Below are positions 13,099 to 26,000 of a stretch of DNA of 64,000 bases, in pieces (the stretch's first letter is position 1; each line of letters begins with the position of its first letter). Below the pieces are notes generated by a model that saw only the letters and a list, made by a program, of their open reading frames with translations, had not been told where the DNA came from and ran no database searches. This DNA comes from Castor canadensis (taxonomy: Eukaryota; Chordata; Mammalia; Rodentia; Castoridae): the NCBI RefSeq assembly GCF_047511655.1, contig NC_133392.1:27631001-27695000 (forward strand), given 5' to 3'. The translations under genes and the position numbers were made by a program.

Positions 13099-13231
13099 GG
13101 TCACAGAATTCTTTTCCAGTTTGTATTTAGACCAAGCCTCAACCTTAATAACCTGCAAATATTATGTCCTGCCTCTCCTTGATAGTCTGTGGAAAAGTAA
13201 GTTAACAGAACTCTCTTCTTGCTCCTGACCC

Positions 13232-13590
13232 ATTTCTATCCTATTTGATTTATTCATTCATTGAATATTTATTGAGTACCAGCTGTGTGCCAGACATTGT
13301 GCTAGATGTTTGACATTGCTTTTCCAGGTTTTTCTTATAATATATGCTGTCATATAAATTATATTTATGTTTTATAATATTACATAAATATTGCAAGAAC
13401 CTTTTAAGGTTTAGTCACTCACTCAGCAAACATTTATGTATGTATGCCTATAATATATTTTTCCCAGGTATTTTGCTAAGTGCTGTGGTAGGTATTATTA
13501 TTTCCACTTTTTCCTCTGGTGCTACATACAGCTTGCCAAAAATCAGTCAAGAATAACTAGTCAAACTAGGATTCCAAACCATGATTTTTT
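13232..13590 (-). mobile_element. MIR/L2 fragments, antisense
   Basis: tgaatatttattgagtacca then gtgtgccagacattgtgcta at 13260-13305, and a second similar piece at 13420-13570 (gctaagtgctgtggtaggta). These are diverged ancient repeats. Confidence 0.55.
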
Positions 13591-13679
13591 TTTTTTAAAG
13601 TTTCTGGCTTATAGTTTTTTGTTGGCAGTGCTAGGGCTTGAATTTGGTGTACTATCAATAAACTATATTAAAAGAAAAT

Positions 13680-13792
13680 ACTGGAATGAGAGTGTGGCTT
13701 AGATGTTAAAAGTGCTTGCCTAACAATAGTGAGGCCCTGACTTCAAACCCCAGTATTACCAAAAAAAAAAAAAAAAAATAGAAAAAAAAAGG
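13680..13792 (+). repeat. tRNA-derived SINE
   Basis: Contains agtgcttgcctaacaatagt and cttcaaaccccagtattacc with a long A tail. Confidence 0.75.
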
Positions 13793-13837
13793 AAGGAAAT
13801 ACTGATTTCTGTTATGCTATCTCATGCACATGTGTTC

Positions 13838-14262
13838 CCCCCCCATTTTATTAGCATATATTCATTGTATAGGGGAGAACTTTGTTGTGACAATTCCGAA
13901 TAGCCTTACATTGTACATTGGTTAGATCGCCCCCTCTGTCTCTCCCCCCATGCTTTCCCCATCCTACTTAAAGCAATTACAAAGGTTTTATCATTCTATT
14001 TCTTATGTCTATAAAGCCCATCAACCATATTCCTTCACCTTCATCTCCTTTCACTCCTCTCCTCACACACGTTTTAATTAACTTAGAGTAATTTCAGATT
14101 TACAGAAGTACACAAATACACAGAATTCCTGTATACCCACAGCCTAGTCTTGTCCATCTTATGTCAGCATAGTACATTAATCAACACAAAGAAACTGACA
14201 TTGATACATCACTATTAACTTTACATTTTATTAAAAGTTCACCAGTTCAACCATCATTGTCC
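13838..14262 (-). mobile_element. LINE-1 3' UTR fragments, antisense
   Basis: 13838-13985 resembles a rodent L1 3' end (ttattagcatatattcattg). 14060-14262 resembles an older mammalian L1M 3' end (cagatttacagaagtacac, tacatcactattaact). The two are probably separate insertions. Subfamily calls are from memory. Confidence 0.6.
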
Positions 14263-14394
14263 TCTTTGTGTTCCAGGACCCAGTCCAGGGTACCATACTG
14301 TATTTGGTTGTCATGTCTCTTCATCGTCCTCTGATCTGTGACATTTTGTCAAGTCTTGTTTTTCATGACCTTTATAGTCTTTTTTCTTTCTTTT

Positions 14395-14985
14395 CTCTTC
14401 TCTTCTTTTCTTTCTGCATTACTGGGGTTTTGAACTCAGTGCTAGGCAGGCAATTTTACCAGTTGAGCCACTCCTCCAGTCCACCTTTACAGTCTTAAGG
14501 AGTACTGGTATCCTGTAGAATGTTCCCATTCTGGATTTGTCTGATATTTTTCTTCATTCCTTTTTTTTTGGGGGGGGGGGGCAGTGCTGGGAATGAAACC
14601 CAGGGCCTACACATGCTAAGCAACCATTCTACCACTGAGCTACATCCCCAGCCTTGTTTTTTTGAGACAGGATCTTGCTATGTAACCAAAACTAGCCTTG
14701 AGCCGGGTGCTGGTGGCTGATGCCTGTAACCCTAGCTACTTAGGAGGCAGAGATCAGGAGAATCAGGGTTCGAAGCCAGCCCAGAAAATAGTTCTCAAGA
14801 CCCTGTCTCGAAAAACCCTTTACAAAAATAGGGCTGGTAGAGTGGCTCAAGGTGAAGGCCCTGAGTTCAAGTCCCAGTACTGCCAAAAAAAAAAAAAAAA
14901 AAGACCAGTCTTGACAATAAAATCCTCCTGTCTCTGCCTCCCAAGTGCTGGAATTACAGGCATGTATCACCATGTTCAGCACTGT
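14395..14985. repeat. Nested SINE cluster
   Basis: A tRNA-like SINE (-) at 14395-14482. An ID (-) at 14555-14655 joins an antisense B1 whose halves are 14656-14700 and 14909-14985. The B1 is split by a B1/tRNA dimer (+) at 14702-14902. Confidence 0.75.
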
Positions 14986-15681
14986 ATGAAGTTTATCTTA
15001 TGTTTAAATTATAGGTTTTTGGAAGTGTACAACAGGTGAAATGCCCTTCTCATGATATACTAGGGGTTACATGTGATATCACTGGTGATGTTAATCTTCA
15101 TCACAGGGTCAAGGTGCAGTATGCATCATGTTTCTTTACTGTAAAATTACTACTTTTTCTAGCCATCCTTAGTGCAGGTGGAAATTAAACTTTACCTCCT
15201 ATAGAAGGGAATGTCCACTTATATTACTGGACATTGTTAGGTGGGAATAATTTGGCTCTTTTCCTCATTTATCTAATCATTTATTTATATCAGTATAGAC
15301 TCATATCAAACTTTGGTTTAAAACTTGTGTTATTTCTGCTACACCAGCTAACAGATGACAAAACATATAGCAAGGCATTAGTTTTAGGGAGATTTATTTA
15401 TTTCAAATTTCAGAGATTTTTGAAAGATTTGTTAAGACGTGGTAACCTTGGATGTGAGCAAATGATAGGAAACATTGGAAAATATTACTGACTTTGGTTT
15501 GAATGCCTGGAATTAAATTTTTTATTTGAAACTACATGCTAACAAGTATGAAGATTTTTTTCTAGGCTTTGATAAAGCTCAGCTTCTTCAGACACTGTAT
15601 TTAGCTGACTTGTGGACCAGCTTTGCTGAGTCCCCTGTTCTCCAAGTTAGAGGAAAGACTACTTCTTTGTGTTTAGAACAC

Positions 15682-15700
15682 CAGGGCCCCCTAGTGGACA
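15682..15700 (-). promoter_or_regulatory. CTCF-like motif near an ARMH3 exon
   Basis: Minus strand TGTCCACTAGGGGGCCCTG fits the CTCF consensus at nearly all fixed positions (CCA, C/T-A-G, GGGGC). It is 320 bp upstream of the ARMH3 exon at 16020 in sequence with no recognised repeat. Confidence 0.5.
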
Positions 15701-16019
15701 GCTCCCTGTGTCCTGTTTCTTGTTTAAAGTACTCTTGGCATGTTTTTTTGTTGTTGCTGTTGTTGTTTGGTTATGAGTTTTTCTCCTTACTTCGTTTGCA
15801 TAGCAGAGGTGCTTCATTCTCCTTCATATAATATGTTATTAAACCCTCCATTTCAGAGTTTTCAGTTCACTCCCATTCATCCAGTAAGAGGACAGTTACC
15901 CTCTTATAATCACTCCCATACTCCAATACGCTAAACCAGAGGATACTCAATCCTTATTTTTAACTGATTTATCCTCTTCTTCCATCTGGTATAATATTAA
16001 TGTTAACTCTTTCTTTCAG

Positions 16020-16098
16020 AGCCATCATCAACCACTTTAATCCCAAAATTGAGTCCTACGCAGCTGTGAATCACATATCTCAACTGTCAGAGGAACAG
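16020..16098 (+). CDS. ARMH3: ARMH3 (C10orf76) internal coding exon, third from the 3' end
   Basis: This 79-bp exon follows a pyrimidine-rich acceptor (ttctttcag) and is followed by a strong donor (gtaagc). One base completes a codon begun in the previous exon, which is not in the window. The remaining 26 codons read [20 protein letters not shown] and on to LSEEQ, ending in phase 0. I recognise this as the C-terminal part of ARMH3, armadillo-like helical domain-containing protein 3. Family knowledge: ARMH3 is a cytosolic, Golgi-associated protein of about 689 residues that binds PI4KB and GBF1 and supports PI4P production at the Golgi; it is also a host factor for some enteroviruses. The segment lies in the conserved C-terminal helical region. 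The next coding exon is 31.4 kb downstream. Recognition is from memory and was not checked by alignment. Confidence 0.93.
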
Positions 16099-17762
16099 GT
16101 AAGCCATTACTACCCAGAGAGTGACCTAGTTGGTGGCTAGGGTGAAGCAGTTGCATTCTGTATGATAGCAGGGGATTCTGTGACTGAGCTTTGAGCAGAG
16201 ATGGCAAGAGCCAGGCTGCTCAGAGGAATTATTGCAGGATTGCTTGATAGTACTTTCAGTACAGTAGTACCTTCTTCATTTGTGTCGTCAGAAGGGTTTA
16301 TTTAGTTATATGAAAGATATGCCAGTGAAATTTTGGAGAGTTACTGTTTTAAGAGTAGGTGATAAGGCATTATTGTTTTTAATTTTAATCAGAGTCATCT
16401 TGATTTTTAAAAGTAAGAAATGAGAACTTAGAAATGGATGAAAATGCCAACTAGGAAAACCCTGTGAGTTCAGCCTAATTTGAACTTGTTTGGCTTGTTA
16501 AAACATGAGCCCTCATTAGGACAGGTTTTCTTTGGTAATTGAGTTCCTCTTGTGTTGAGCAGTTATTTCTGAGCAGGTTTTTCTATGATGTGGACTGAGT
16601 TGAAGATTCAAATAGCCTGTGTGTTTGTTTTCCTTGAGTCTGGCCTGATTTCTCCTTCTCCCAAAGCGCCTGAGCTCAGCTCTGCATTATATAAAAGTCC
16701 AGATGGGTCTTTAGCATGGCATGGGGTTGAACCTGATGTTTCATTCTGAAGCTATTGAGTCCTGTTTTTAAAAGCACAAAATAAGACAGCTTATTCATAG
16801 AATTCCTCTTCCTTCCTTTCCGTCCTATTCCCAAATTGGAGAGTCCAAGATATAGATTGCAAGCCAATAAATAGACCACATATGCTTTCTCTCCCTTTCT
16901 TGCCAACGCATCATTGTAACCCTTTTCTGATAATCTTACTGGCAAGACCAGCCAGCAGCTATGGTATAACCATGTGTTCTGACATTCCTAAAAACTATTC
17001 AGCTCACCCAATGAGGCACCAGGCAAGCTTTTTCTTAACATTCAGGCTTCTCAGTATTCCCCCCAGTGGTTCTTTCCTCAGCCAGATGGATGGACTCTAT
17101 TAGTCTGTCAGTTCGTTCCCTTTGACATATTTGTCCTCTTTTGTGAAGCCAGCTGTGTGAATCCATCCTCACTTTTAAAGCTGCTTTTATAAATGGCTTT
17201 CGTTTTCTTTTTTCCTCTCTGCCTATGGAGTAGTACAGGGTCCTATTCTTTGATGCTGGCACTCTCTGCAAAGTGCCTCTTGATGCTTCTACCTTTTCCT
17301 GTTGGCGCAGTTCATGTCAATTTTACTATCTCATTTTTATGTAGAGGGTTTAAAAAACATGGATTTTGTATAGTGAGAGAGGGGTGACTTTCCTATCACA
17401 GTGAGCTCTGGTTAGTCTGGAAGCTTTAAAAAAAAAAAAAAATCAGGAAGACACATTTTCACTGTCAGCCACGTGCAGCTTTCATCCCTCAGCAGCTTGG
17501 GAAGGTCAGGCTGAAATCTTTCTCCAGCAATAGCAGTTACAAACCAATAATAAGAACCCATTCTGGTATATGAGGCAGTCTGGAAAAGGATGAATAGCAA
17601 GCAGGTGTCCTTATCCTCCTTCAGCTTCTTTCAAAGTTAAATAAAGTCATGAAAGTGCCTTTCAAAAAGAGTCCACAAGCCAGAAATGAGGCAGTTCCAA
17701 GGGAGAGGGTGAGTACCTATCCAAGAACATGGAAGAGACAACAACTCTCAAATTTATTTACT

Positions 17763-18042
17763 AGACTGGAGACATGGCTCAAGCAGTAGAACCTATGCCT
17801 AGCAAGGGCGAAGCCCTGAGTTCAAACCACAGTATTATCTCCTACCCCCCAAAAAACATGCCAAAAAACTAACCAGATTTACTTAGTCAGTAAATAATTA
17901 TTGACTAAATAATTATGCCCTGGCAATATAAGGTGTATTCTTCATTGGTGGACTGACTCAAGTGGTAGAGTGCCTGCCTAGTAAGCATGAGGTCCTATGT
18001 TCTAACCCCAGTACAGCAAAAAAAAAAAAAAAAAAAAAAAAG
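17763..18042 (+). repeat. Two tRNA-derived SINEs
   Basis: Units at 17763-17850 and 17945-18042, the second with a 20-bp-plus A tail. Confidence 0.8.
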
Positions 18043-19449
18043 ATGTGTTGCTGGGTAGAGGGGATCAATGGTGAGTAATCTAAGTATAGATCTAAGTATA
18101 GTCCTTGCTGTCAGTAGAATTTTTGTATACTCACTACCTTTCTTAACAATCCTTTTCACTTGAGGAGCTTGGAAGAGTACTACTATCCTGGAACCTTTTT
18201 CAAAACCAGCCTCAAAATCATTAGTGCTTCCCTTCCCTAACTGCCTTTGAAAGGTACTAAATGACAGCATTATAGTGCACTTGGTTTTATTGTCAGCACT
18301 ATCATATTAGGGGTATTTGACAACCTTGTTTATCACCAACAAATGTTGGAGTACTTCTCTCCCTTCACTTATGAACAACAATGCTAATGTCCCTTGATAG
18401 TATTTACAGCTTCTGAAAGAACTGGCTTTGGGATGCATGCAGTAGGGCCCTGCAGCTGTTAGCAGCTAACTGAGTAGGGGGGAAAAAAATCAGGAATTTA
18501 ATCCCTAGTAGATTTTAAAGTACGTTTAAAATAAAACTTAAAGACCATAAATAGGCATTAAGTAGAGTTATAGCATTTAGTAAGTTAGCAGACAAGACAG
18601 GGCTCCTTACTATATCTGCCTGCTCAGTCTGCCATTTTCTTCTGGCAAGAGAATGTGAATTCTTGTATTCTGACAACCTCTTCATATACTCTTGGCCTCT
18701 GTTTTAAGCATTTCAAGGTGATGCATCATTGCTGATTAAACAAAGCCCAGTCTCTCACTCTGGGGTTTCTTTTCAGACATGTAGAAGATAGTTGACAGTT
18801 TTCTGTTAATTTTTATTGGCTTCACAGAGGGCAGAGCTTTTTAATGAGTTAATACTCAACATGACTAAATGGTCAACATTTTAGGATTTATTAGCTGAAT
18901 AGTACTTCAAACTTTCTATGCTCTAAAACCATCAGACCTGTGAAAATGCTCATTGAGTATCTTGAGCTCCTAGTAGGCTTTCACTGTTTATTTTGGTTTA
19001 TAAATGCTATGACATTGATTTATATCAGCTCTGATTTCCTTATAGGCAAGCCAGGGCTTCATAGCAGACCTTTACAGAAGATTCTCTAGAGTCCTAAATG
19101 TCTAAAAAATATAGTGACAATTAGGGTTCGAAGTAAACGTTTCTTGATTACCTTATTCTTTTCAGTCTCATTCATGACCAGTTTTATGCCTTTGAAATAT
19201 CCTATTGGAAAGCACGTAAATTACTGGCTCAATCTTGCTTTATCTGCCTTCGTTCAACCATCAGTATTTTAAGAGTTAGTGCCTACTCTGTGTTTCTAGT
19301 TGAGGCATTTGAAGGATATAGAAGTATGATAAAAGATTTTGTTCTTAAAGGACAGAATAGTATAAGTATTATTATTGCCAGAAGACCAGTACTACCAGTG
19401 GGGTTGGTACCTGTTAGAGACCTCTTTGGTTTCAGTGGTCAGAAAAGGG

Positions 19450-19600
19450 CATATTGGACTGGAGTTATGGCTCAAGTGATAGAGCCCCTGCTTTGTAAAC
19501 ACAAAACCCTGAGTTCAAACCTGTCCTACCAAAAAAGAAAGGAAGGAAGGAAGGAAAGGAATGAAAAGAAGGAAAGGAAGGAATGTGGAGGAGAGATGAG
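19450..19600 (+). repeat. tRNA-derived SINE with GGAA-rich tail
   Basis: Contains ggagttatggctcaagtgat and a tail of AAGG repeats. Confidence 0.8.
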
Positions 19601-19944
19601 TTAAGTTTGGCCTTGAAAAAGGAGAGAGAGGGATTGGATAAATAGAGACACTAATTGTAAAATGTACTCAAAAGCAGGATCCGAAAAGGACAGGAAGAAT
19701 GGCAAATCCCAGAGTTCCTGCAAGTCATGTTCTTGCATCACAGGACACCCAGAAGTTAGATGAATTAGAAATGCATGTCAGTCATTTAATCATAGCCATT
19801 TAATCCCAAATTCACTGATTCTTATCCCTTCCTAATTGTTCTGCCTTTGATTCGGTCACAAATATTTATTAAGAGTCTAGTATGAACCAGCCTCAATACT
19901 AGCCATGTGACGAGACCTAATGGGGCAAACCTATCTTTTTTTAA

Positions 19945-20158
19945 AAATGTGGTTTAAAAAAAACACGTCAAAATTCACCATCTTAACCACTTAGGTGTAT
20001 AGTACAGTATGCTTAACAGTATGCACATCGTTATGCCACACATCTCTAAGATTTTTCTGTCCTGCAGAACTGAAACTATCCACTGAACAACTCCCTGACC
20101 CCATCTACCTGCTTCCTGGCAACCGCCATTCTACTTTCTGTTTCTAGCAGTAGGCAAT
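19945..20158 (-). mobile_element. Ancient L1 3' UTR fragment, antisense
   Basis: The stretch caaaattcaccatcttaacc through ctggcaaccgccattctact is typical of old mammalian L1 3' ends in reverse orientation. It is diverged and non-coding. Confidence 0.65.
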
Positions 20159-20223
20159 CTCTTCAAGCTGGGTTTCCTTTCAACCCAGCAGCCTAGGAAC
20201 TTGCTAAAAATTTCTCACATACA

Positions 20224-20462
20224 GTGGGCACCAGTGGCTCATGCCTGTAATCCTAGCTACTCAAGATGTAGAAATCAAGAGAATCACAATTCAAAGCCAG
20301 CCCTGAGCAAATAGTTTGCAAGACCCTATCTTGATAAAATCCATCACAAAAATGGGCAGGTAGAGTGACTCCAGTGATAAGAGCAGCTATCTAGTAAAGG
20401 TGAGGCCCTGAGTTCAAATGCCAGTGCTGCCAAAAAAATAAAAATAAATAAATAAATAAAAT
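20224..20462 (+). repeat. B1/tRNA dimer SINE
   Basis: gggcaccagtggctcatgcc through gtgaggccctgagttcaaat, then (AAAT)n. Confidence 0.85.
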
Positions 20463-21907
20463 TTCTTGCATACAAAGTTTGGAATTTTCTGGGAAGATCA
20501 GAAAGGTGTTCTGCTGGCACTACGATTTGTCATAGTACCATAGGATGATATAACCAGATTCCTTCTTTTTTTTTTGTTAGGGATTATGGTGGGATTTTAC
20601 TTTCTATCGTTTCTTTTAGCTTCCACCCTCATTAAAGGTTTGGAGGAGGCATGTATAGTGTTGTATATCACATGGCATATCTTTAGTATTATGACAAAAC
20701 AGAGTATTGTTGGAAGCTACTAAGTACTACTTTATTTCCATCTATTAGTAATCTTTCTAAACTTTTCTTTCTCCTGATCCTAACAGTGATTATAAATGAC
20801 TGCTGTGTGTTTAGAAACCCAGATAATGCCTAGCTTTATTTTGCCAGAGAGAAGTGAAATACTAATAAGAGGAAAGCCCCAGTTTGTGAGGCACAGGATT
20901 GTTAGAGGACCTGGGTAGCATCCATTACTTGAGAAAAAAAAAAAAAAAAACGCACAGAAAGATCTTGGGGGAAATCTTTCCTTATGAGGAAAACTGAGCT
21001 CCGACTTTGGTTGTTAGCCTTTGGTATGCTGGTAAATGTGTAACAACCACTAGAGAAGGTGAGTAGTTGGAGGGGGGCTGATTTGTAGTGTGAATGCTCT
21101 CATCATAGCTACTATTGTGAAGCCAGCTGGCTCTCACAATTCTTGACATTTAACAGTCAGCTTTTACAGGCCAACCATATGTGAGCCAGGTCTAGCACAC
21201 CAGTGGTTGTTGAGGAAGACTAGGAGAAGAGCTATTATGCTGTGTGGCAGTGTTTTATGATCAGAAAGTGAGTATGCTTCACTTTCTCTGTGGGAGCCAC
21301 TTCTGTAAAAATTCTCCCCAGGGCACCTTTGGTCTTAAATAAGGCAATTGAAACCTCTGAGCAGATGTGATATTTTCTCATCATAGAACTGGGCCCCAAC
21401 CATCATGCAAGGCACCCTTGACAGAGACATATGCTGGAGAACTGAGATTCCCACAATAGCCATAACTCAGTTTCCTGAGCTTGGCATTGTGTTTTTCTAC
21501 AACAGCCTGTAGTCTTACACTGCCTCTCTGTAGCCATGAGTGATGGTTACTGTGGGAACTGAGTGAGTGCAAGCAAGCGTTGGTCTGACCCTGCTTTCCT
21601 TACTACATTTGTTTAGATTCTGGCATTTTAGTTGACCTGTTTGGGGAGGAAAAAAAAAAAAAGGTTTGAGGTGAATTGTTTATGCACCGAATTCATGAAA
21701 TCAGGAAAGACAAAGTGGGGGTGGAGGGTGGAGCGCCTACAAGATGCTTCTCTTCCATAATCAAAATCAACCTTGTGTTACATAGGCATCTTGAGAAAGT
21801 CCACATAAGAGGGTCAGTTGATAGATTATGTACTGCAAGGCTGACCACTCTTACTTGGAACAGTAAGTCAGCTGCACTACCAGAGACCCTTTATAAAGGA
21901 GAAAGTA

Positions 21908-22105
21908 TAGCCGTGCATGCGTACATCACACCTGTAATCCTAGCTACTCAGGAAGCAGAGATCAGGAGGATTGAGGTTCGAAGTCAGCCCATGCAAAATA
22001 GTTCCTGAGACCCTATCTGGAAAAAAACCCATCACAAAAAAGGTTTGGTGGAGTGGCTCAACATGTAGGCTCTGAGTTCAAACCCCAGTACTGCAAAAAA
22101 AAGAA
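21908..22105 (+). repeat. B1/tRNA dimer SINE
   Basis: cacacctgtaatcctagcta through tgagttcaaaccccagtact. Confidence 0.85.
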
Positions 22106-22154
22106 ACTATCTGGGGTTTAAAACAGATGCAAATAGATAAAAGGAAAGTTTAAC

Positions 22155-22362
22155 ACCTCTTAATTATTGAGCTGGACACTTTTACATGGGTTATTTACTT
22201 AATTCTTGTATTAACTATTTGAGACAGTTACAATTATTTTATAGATAAGGATACTATAGAGACTAAGTTATTTTGTTCAGGGTCACATAGCTATAAGTGG
22301 TAAAAGCTATAATGTGAAGGTAGGTCTGTCTGACTCCAAAGTCTGAGCTTTTCCCATTTCCT
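22155..22362 (-). mobile_element. MIR, antisense
   Basis: Follows the reversed MIR order: attattgagctggacac, tatagataaggatactatag, cagggtcacatagctataag, gtctgactccaaagtctgag. Confidence 0.75.
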
Positions 22363-22711
22363 CAGGCATATGTGACAACCTGAATCTGTCAGATACTCTG
22401 AACAAAGGAACAAGAAGCTGTAGGAAGAAGCAAGGAAAGACAACAGGGCTTATTTCTGAGAGATGGGGAAGGGTTCTGGGTTGGGAAGAGCGCATTCAGT
22501 TGAGGACAGAAAGTACCAAACAGGAGCCTAGACAGTTTGCCTGCCAGCTGGGCAGAAATGCCTGAATAGAAAATTCTGGCACAGTAGGATAACTTTATAA
22601 TGAGAGGAGAGTCTCTTTACTTTAATCAAGTGTCACAAGAAGGTCACTGTGAAAAGTAAAACTTTTTCTACACACCAAAGAGACCTGGTGACTTTTTAAA
22701 AATGTTTTTAC

Positions 22712-23058
22712 AGCTGGGTGCCAGTGGCTCACACCTGTAATCCTAGCTACGTGGGAGGCTGGGATTTGGAGGATTGTGGCTTGAGGCCAGTTTGGGCAAA
22801 TAGTTCTCAAGACCCCATCTCCAAAATAACCAGAACAAACATGGACTAGAGGTGTGCCTCAAGTGGTAGGGTGCCTGCTTTGCAAGCACAAAGCCCTGAG
22901 CTCAAACCCCAGTCCCACTAAAATAATTAATTAAAGTATACTTATATATACAATATACTTTTGAACTATTTGCCTGGACTGGCTTTGAACCTCAAATCCT
23001 CCTGATCTCTGCCTCCTGAGTAGCTAGGATTACAAGCGTGAGCCACCAGCGCCCAACT
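22712..23058. repeat. Two SINEs, sense then antisense
   Basis: A dimer (+) at 22712-22930 and the B1 half of an antisense copy at 22955-23058 face each other and could pair in RNA. Confidence 0.8.
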
Positions 23059-23059
23059 A

Positions 23060-26000
23060 CAATATACTTTTAATATACTTATATTTACAGTATGCTTATA
23101 ATGTACTTACATGATTCAACTATATTTATACTATACTTTTACATATATAAGTATACATCTAAAATGTAGTGTACTGAATTTTAATCTTCAAAGTAGTAGG
23201 TCCATTTTGTTCAAAAATAAGAAGTGTCAGAATTAATGTCTCACAGCCATGCCGGATGAATGCAGGTCACTGGTGAAAAAGAGTTCAACTTATTCATCTC
23301 TGTCACTGTCAGCATTTTCTCCAATTAGGTGTGAATTTTGAAATGACCTTCAACTTCGGGTTTCCTCAGCCTGTCAATTGTGAAGCTTCATTGGCAGTAC
23401 ATAGGAGGAACAGCATTGGAGCTAGAAGGAATTCCATGTAGTTGTCAGCTTTTGAAGAGGTCTTGCTTGAATGCAGACCAATCTCTGCTTTCTTCATTTG
23501 ACCTAAGAAGGATCTTTTATTCCATTTGTTAGATGAGAGTGTTCAAGTAGGATTTCCTTCTTCAGTTTGTTTTTTTAGCTACCTCCTTCCAGTAGATTTT
23601 TGGGAAGTTTGTTTTATTTCCATTACAATCCCAGGAAGTGCCTCAGAACTCTTTAAGATGTGCTTGGAAGAGCATAGTTTGTAATATCTGAGGCTAGATA
23701 TGTCATTGTGCAAACTTTTATCTGAGTTATAAGCAGTGTTATTTTGAAATACTTTTGTTAAGTACCATAAAAGCATCTTGACTTTTCATAGTGGTCCTCC
23801 TCAAAGTATGTTGTAATCTAAAAAATAACCCACCTAGCTAGAAAGGAAGCTGTTCATGGCTCACAAATGGGATTTCTGTTAAAGATTCTGTCTGTTAGAG
23901 AGAGATAGGTAAGTGAGGCCTGTCAAGCAGGCAGAGACCCCATGTTGGACTGACAGTGAGTTAGAATCAGAAATAGTGTTTTGTTTCCCTCTCTGAGATG
24001 TGGTATGTATCCAAGGAAAAAAGTGAGAGTGCAAAGACATCTGCTTTGTGGTTGGAGCTGGGCAGAGTGCCCTGCCTACAAGAAGTCATAGAGAAGGAGG
24101 AGTTCTGAAGTGATATTTGTATGTATTATGTTTCCTCTACTCCCCTTACCTTGGCTGCCTCTTAGTGTGATTGGATGTCTTGGTTGTGCAAGATAAGGCC
24201 CTGAGTGTGTTATATCTGTAATTAGTATAAAGAAAAGCTTCATAAGGGATGTCCAGAGCTTTGACCAAATAAAAGGCAGGGAGGTGGGGGTGATTGCCCA
24301 GGGAAATTAAAGAAAGTCATGTCACCAATCCTTTAACCAACTGATGGCCTCTCACTAATCACCCACAGTGAGGTTCATTATCTGGTCCGCCTTGCTGCAG
24401 GGCAAAGCCAGCCTGTCAGATCAATAAATCGCAGGGCGTGGAGAGCCCTTTGGTGGTAGGCAGGGGCAGACTGGGAGAACTGGCCAACTTAAATTAGTTT
24501 TGAAATTGGGTTTAGTCCTGAAGTACAGGAGATGAAAATAGAAAGAGGGAAGAAAAAAAAAAAACAAAACAGCATAGTATATGTGGGGTGATTGTATAGA
24601 AGAAGCAGTTACTTTTTAAAAAGCAACTTTTTTAAAAACCTAAGAGATGTGTGTCCACCTTTTGGATCATTGTTTCCAAACTATTGTATTAGTGATTGTG
24701 CTCTGGGGGGAAAAAAGTCAGGTTATCCTGATTAGAAAGTCACTGAAAGAACCCAGTAGAGAGAAAGATGCTGACTCTGTGGGGGTCTGTGATTTTCTTT
24801 TTTTTTTTTTTTAACAGATTTCTATTTTTTCTAGTTCCTATGTTGTGGGCTATTTTCTTTGGTTTTGTTTATTTGTTTTGTTTTTCAGCCACTTTGATCT
24901 GAAGTATACTGAAAGATACCAGTTCTTACCTCCAAAGAAGTCTGTCAGGACCTACTTTTTTTTCTTTTTTGTTTTATTATTCATATGTGCATACAATGCT
25001 TAGGTCATTTCTCCCCCCTGCCCCCACCCCCTCCCTCTCCCCCCCCACCCCCTCAATACCCAGCAGAAACTATTTTGCCCTTATCTCTAATTTTGTTGAA
25101 GAGAGGGTATAAGCAATAATAGGAAGGAACAAGGGTTTTTGCTAGTTGAGATAAGGATAGCTATACAGGGAGTTGACTAACATTACTTTCCTGTGCATGT
25201 GTGTTAGTTACCTTCTAGGTTAATTCTTTTTGATCTAACCTTTTCTCTAGTTTCTGGTCCCCTTCTCCTATTGGCCTCAGTTGCTTTTAAGGTATCTGCT
25301 TTAGTTTCTCTGCATTGAGGGCAACAAATGCTAGCTAATTTTTTAGGTGTCTTGCCTATCCTCACACTTCCCTTATGTGCTCGCACTGTCAGGACCTACT
25401 TTTATCTCTAAGAATTCTCTTACTTCTGGGTGTCCTTAGTGCAGTAAAACAAGAATTGGTGTTTGGGCTTAATATTCCCAACATGACTGTTGTGTCAGTT
25501 TTGCCTGTGTGTGTGCTCAGGCAGCCCTCTTCTCAGCTAATGTATTTGAAATGAATGATTGCATCAGCCCCACCTATAAACCTATGAAGGGCAAATAAAC
25601 CTCTTTGTGCTCCTTGAAGCCCCAGTGAAATAGTCTCATTACAAATCCATAAATGGTTGGCTGATGACCCTTATTTGGGGTGAGTTTCCTGTAGAAGAGT
25701 TATGATCATCTAATATCTTTCATCCTTGCCTCAATTTCATGAAAAAGGCAAAAGCAGAACTTCATTAGGTGTGCTTAATGAAGACAGGAACATGTAAGTC
25801 CCTGAGCTTAGCAAATGAAGGTTTGGGTAAGTACATCCACTAATAAACCTTCATTTAACTAGTGCCCAACTGAAAATTATTCCAAACACTGCTAATTGCC
25901 ACCTGAAGTCCACTCAGTTTGTCAGGGAGGATGGTGGAGTTGTCCAAGCATGGAGGAGAGGAACACAATGAGAGAAATTCTTGTTGAAATACTAAGAACT

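Noticed and set aside
1..16019. Further upstream ARMH3 exons
   Set aside because: I looked for splice-bounded frames continuing the ARMH3 C-terminal region and found none that I could support.
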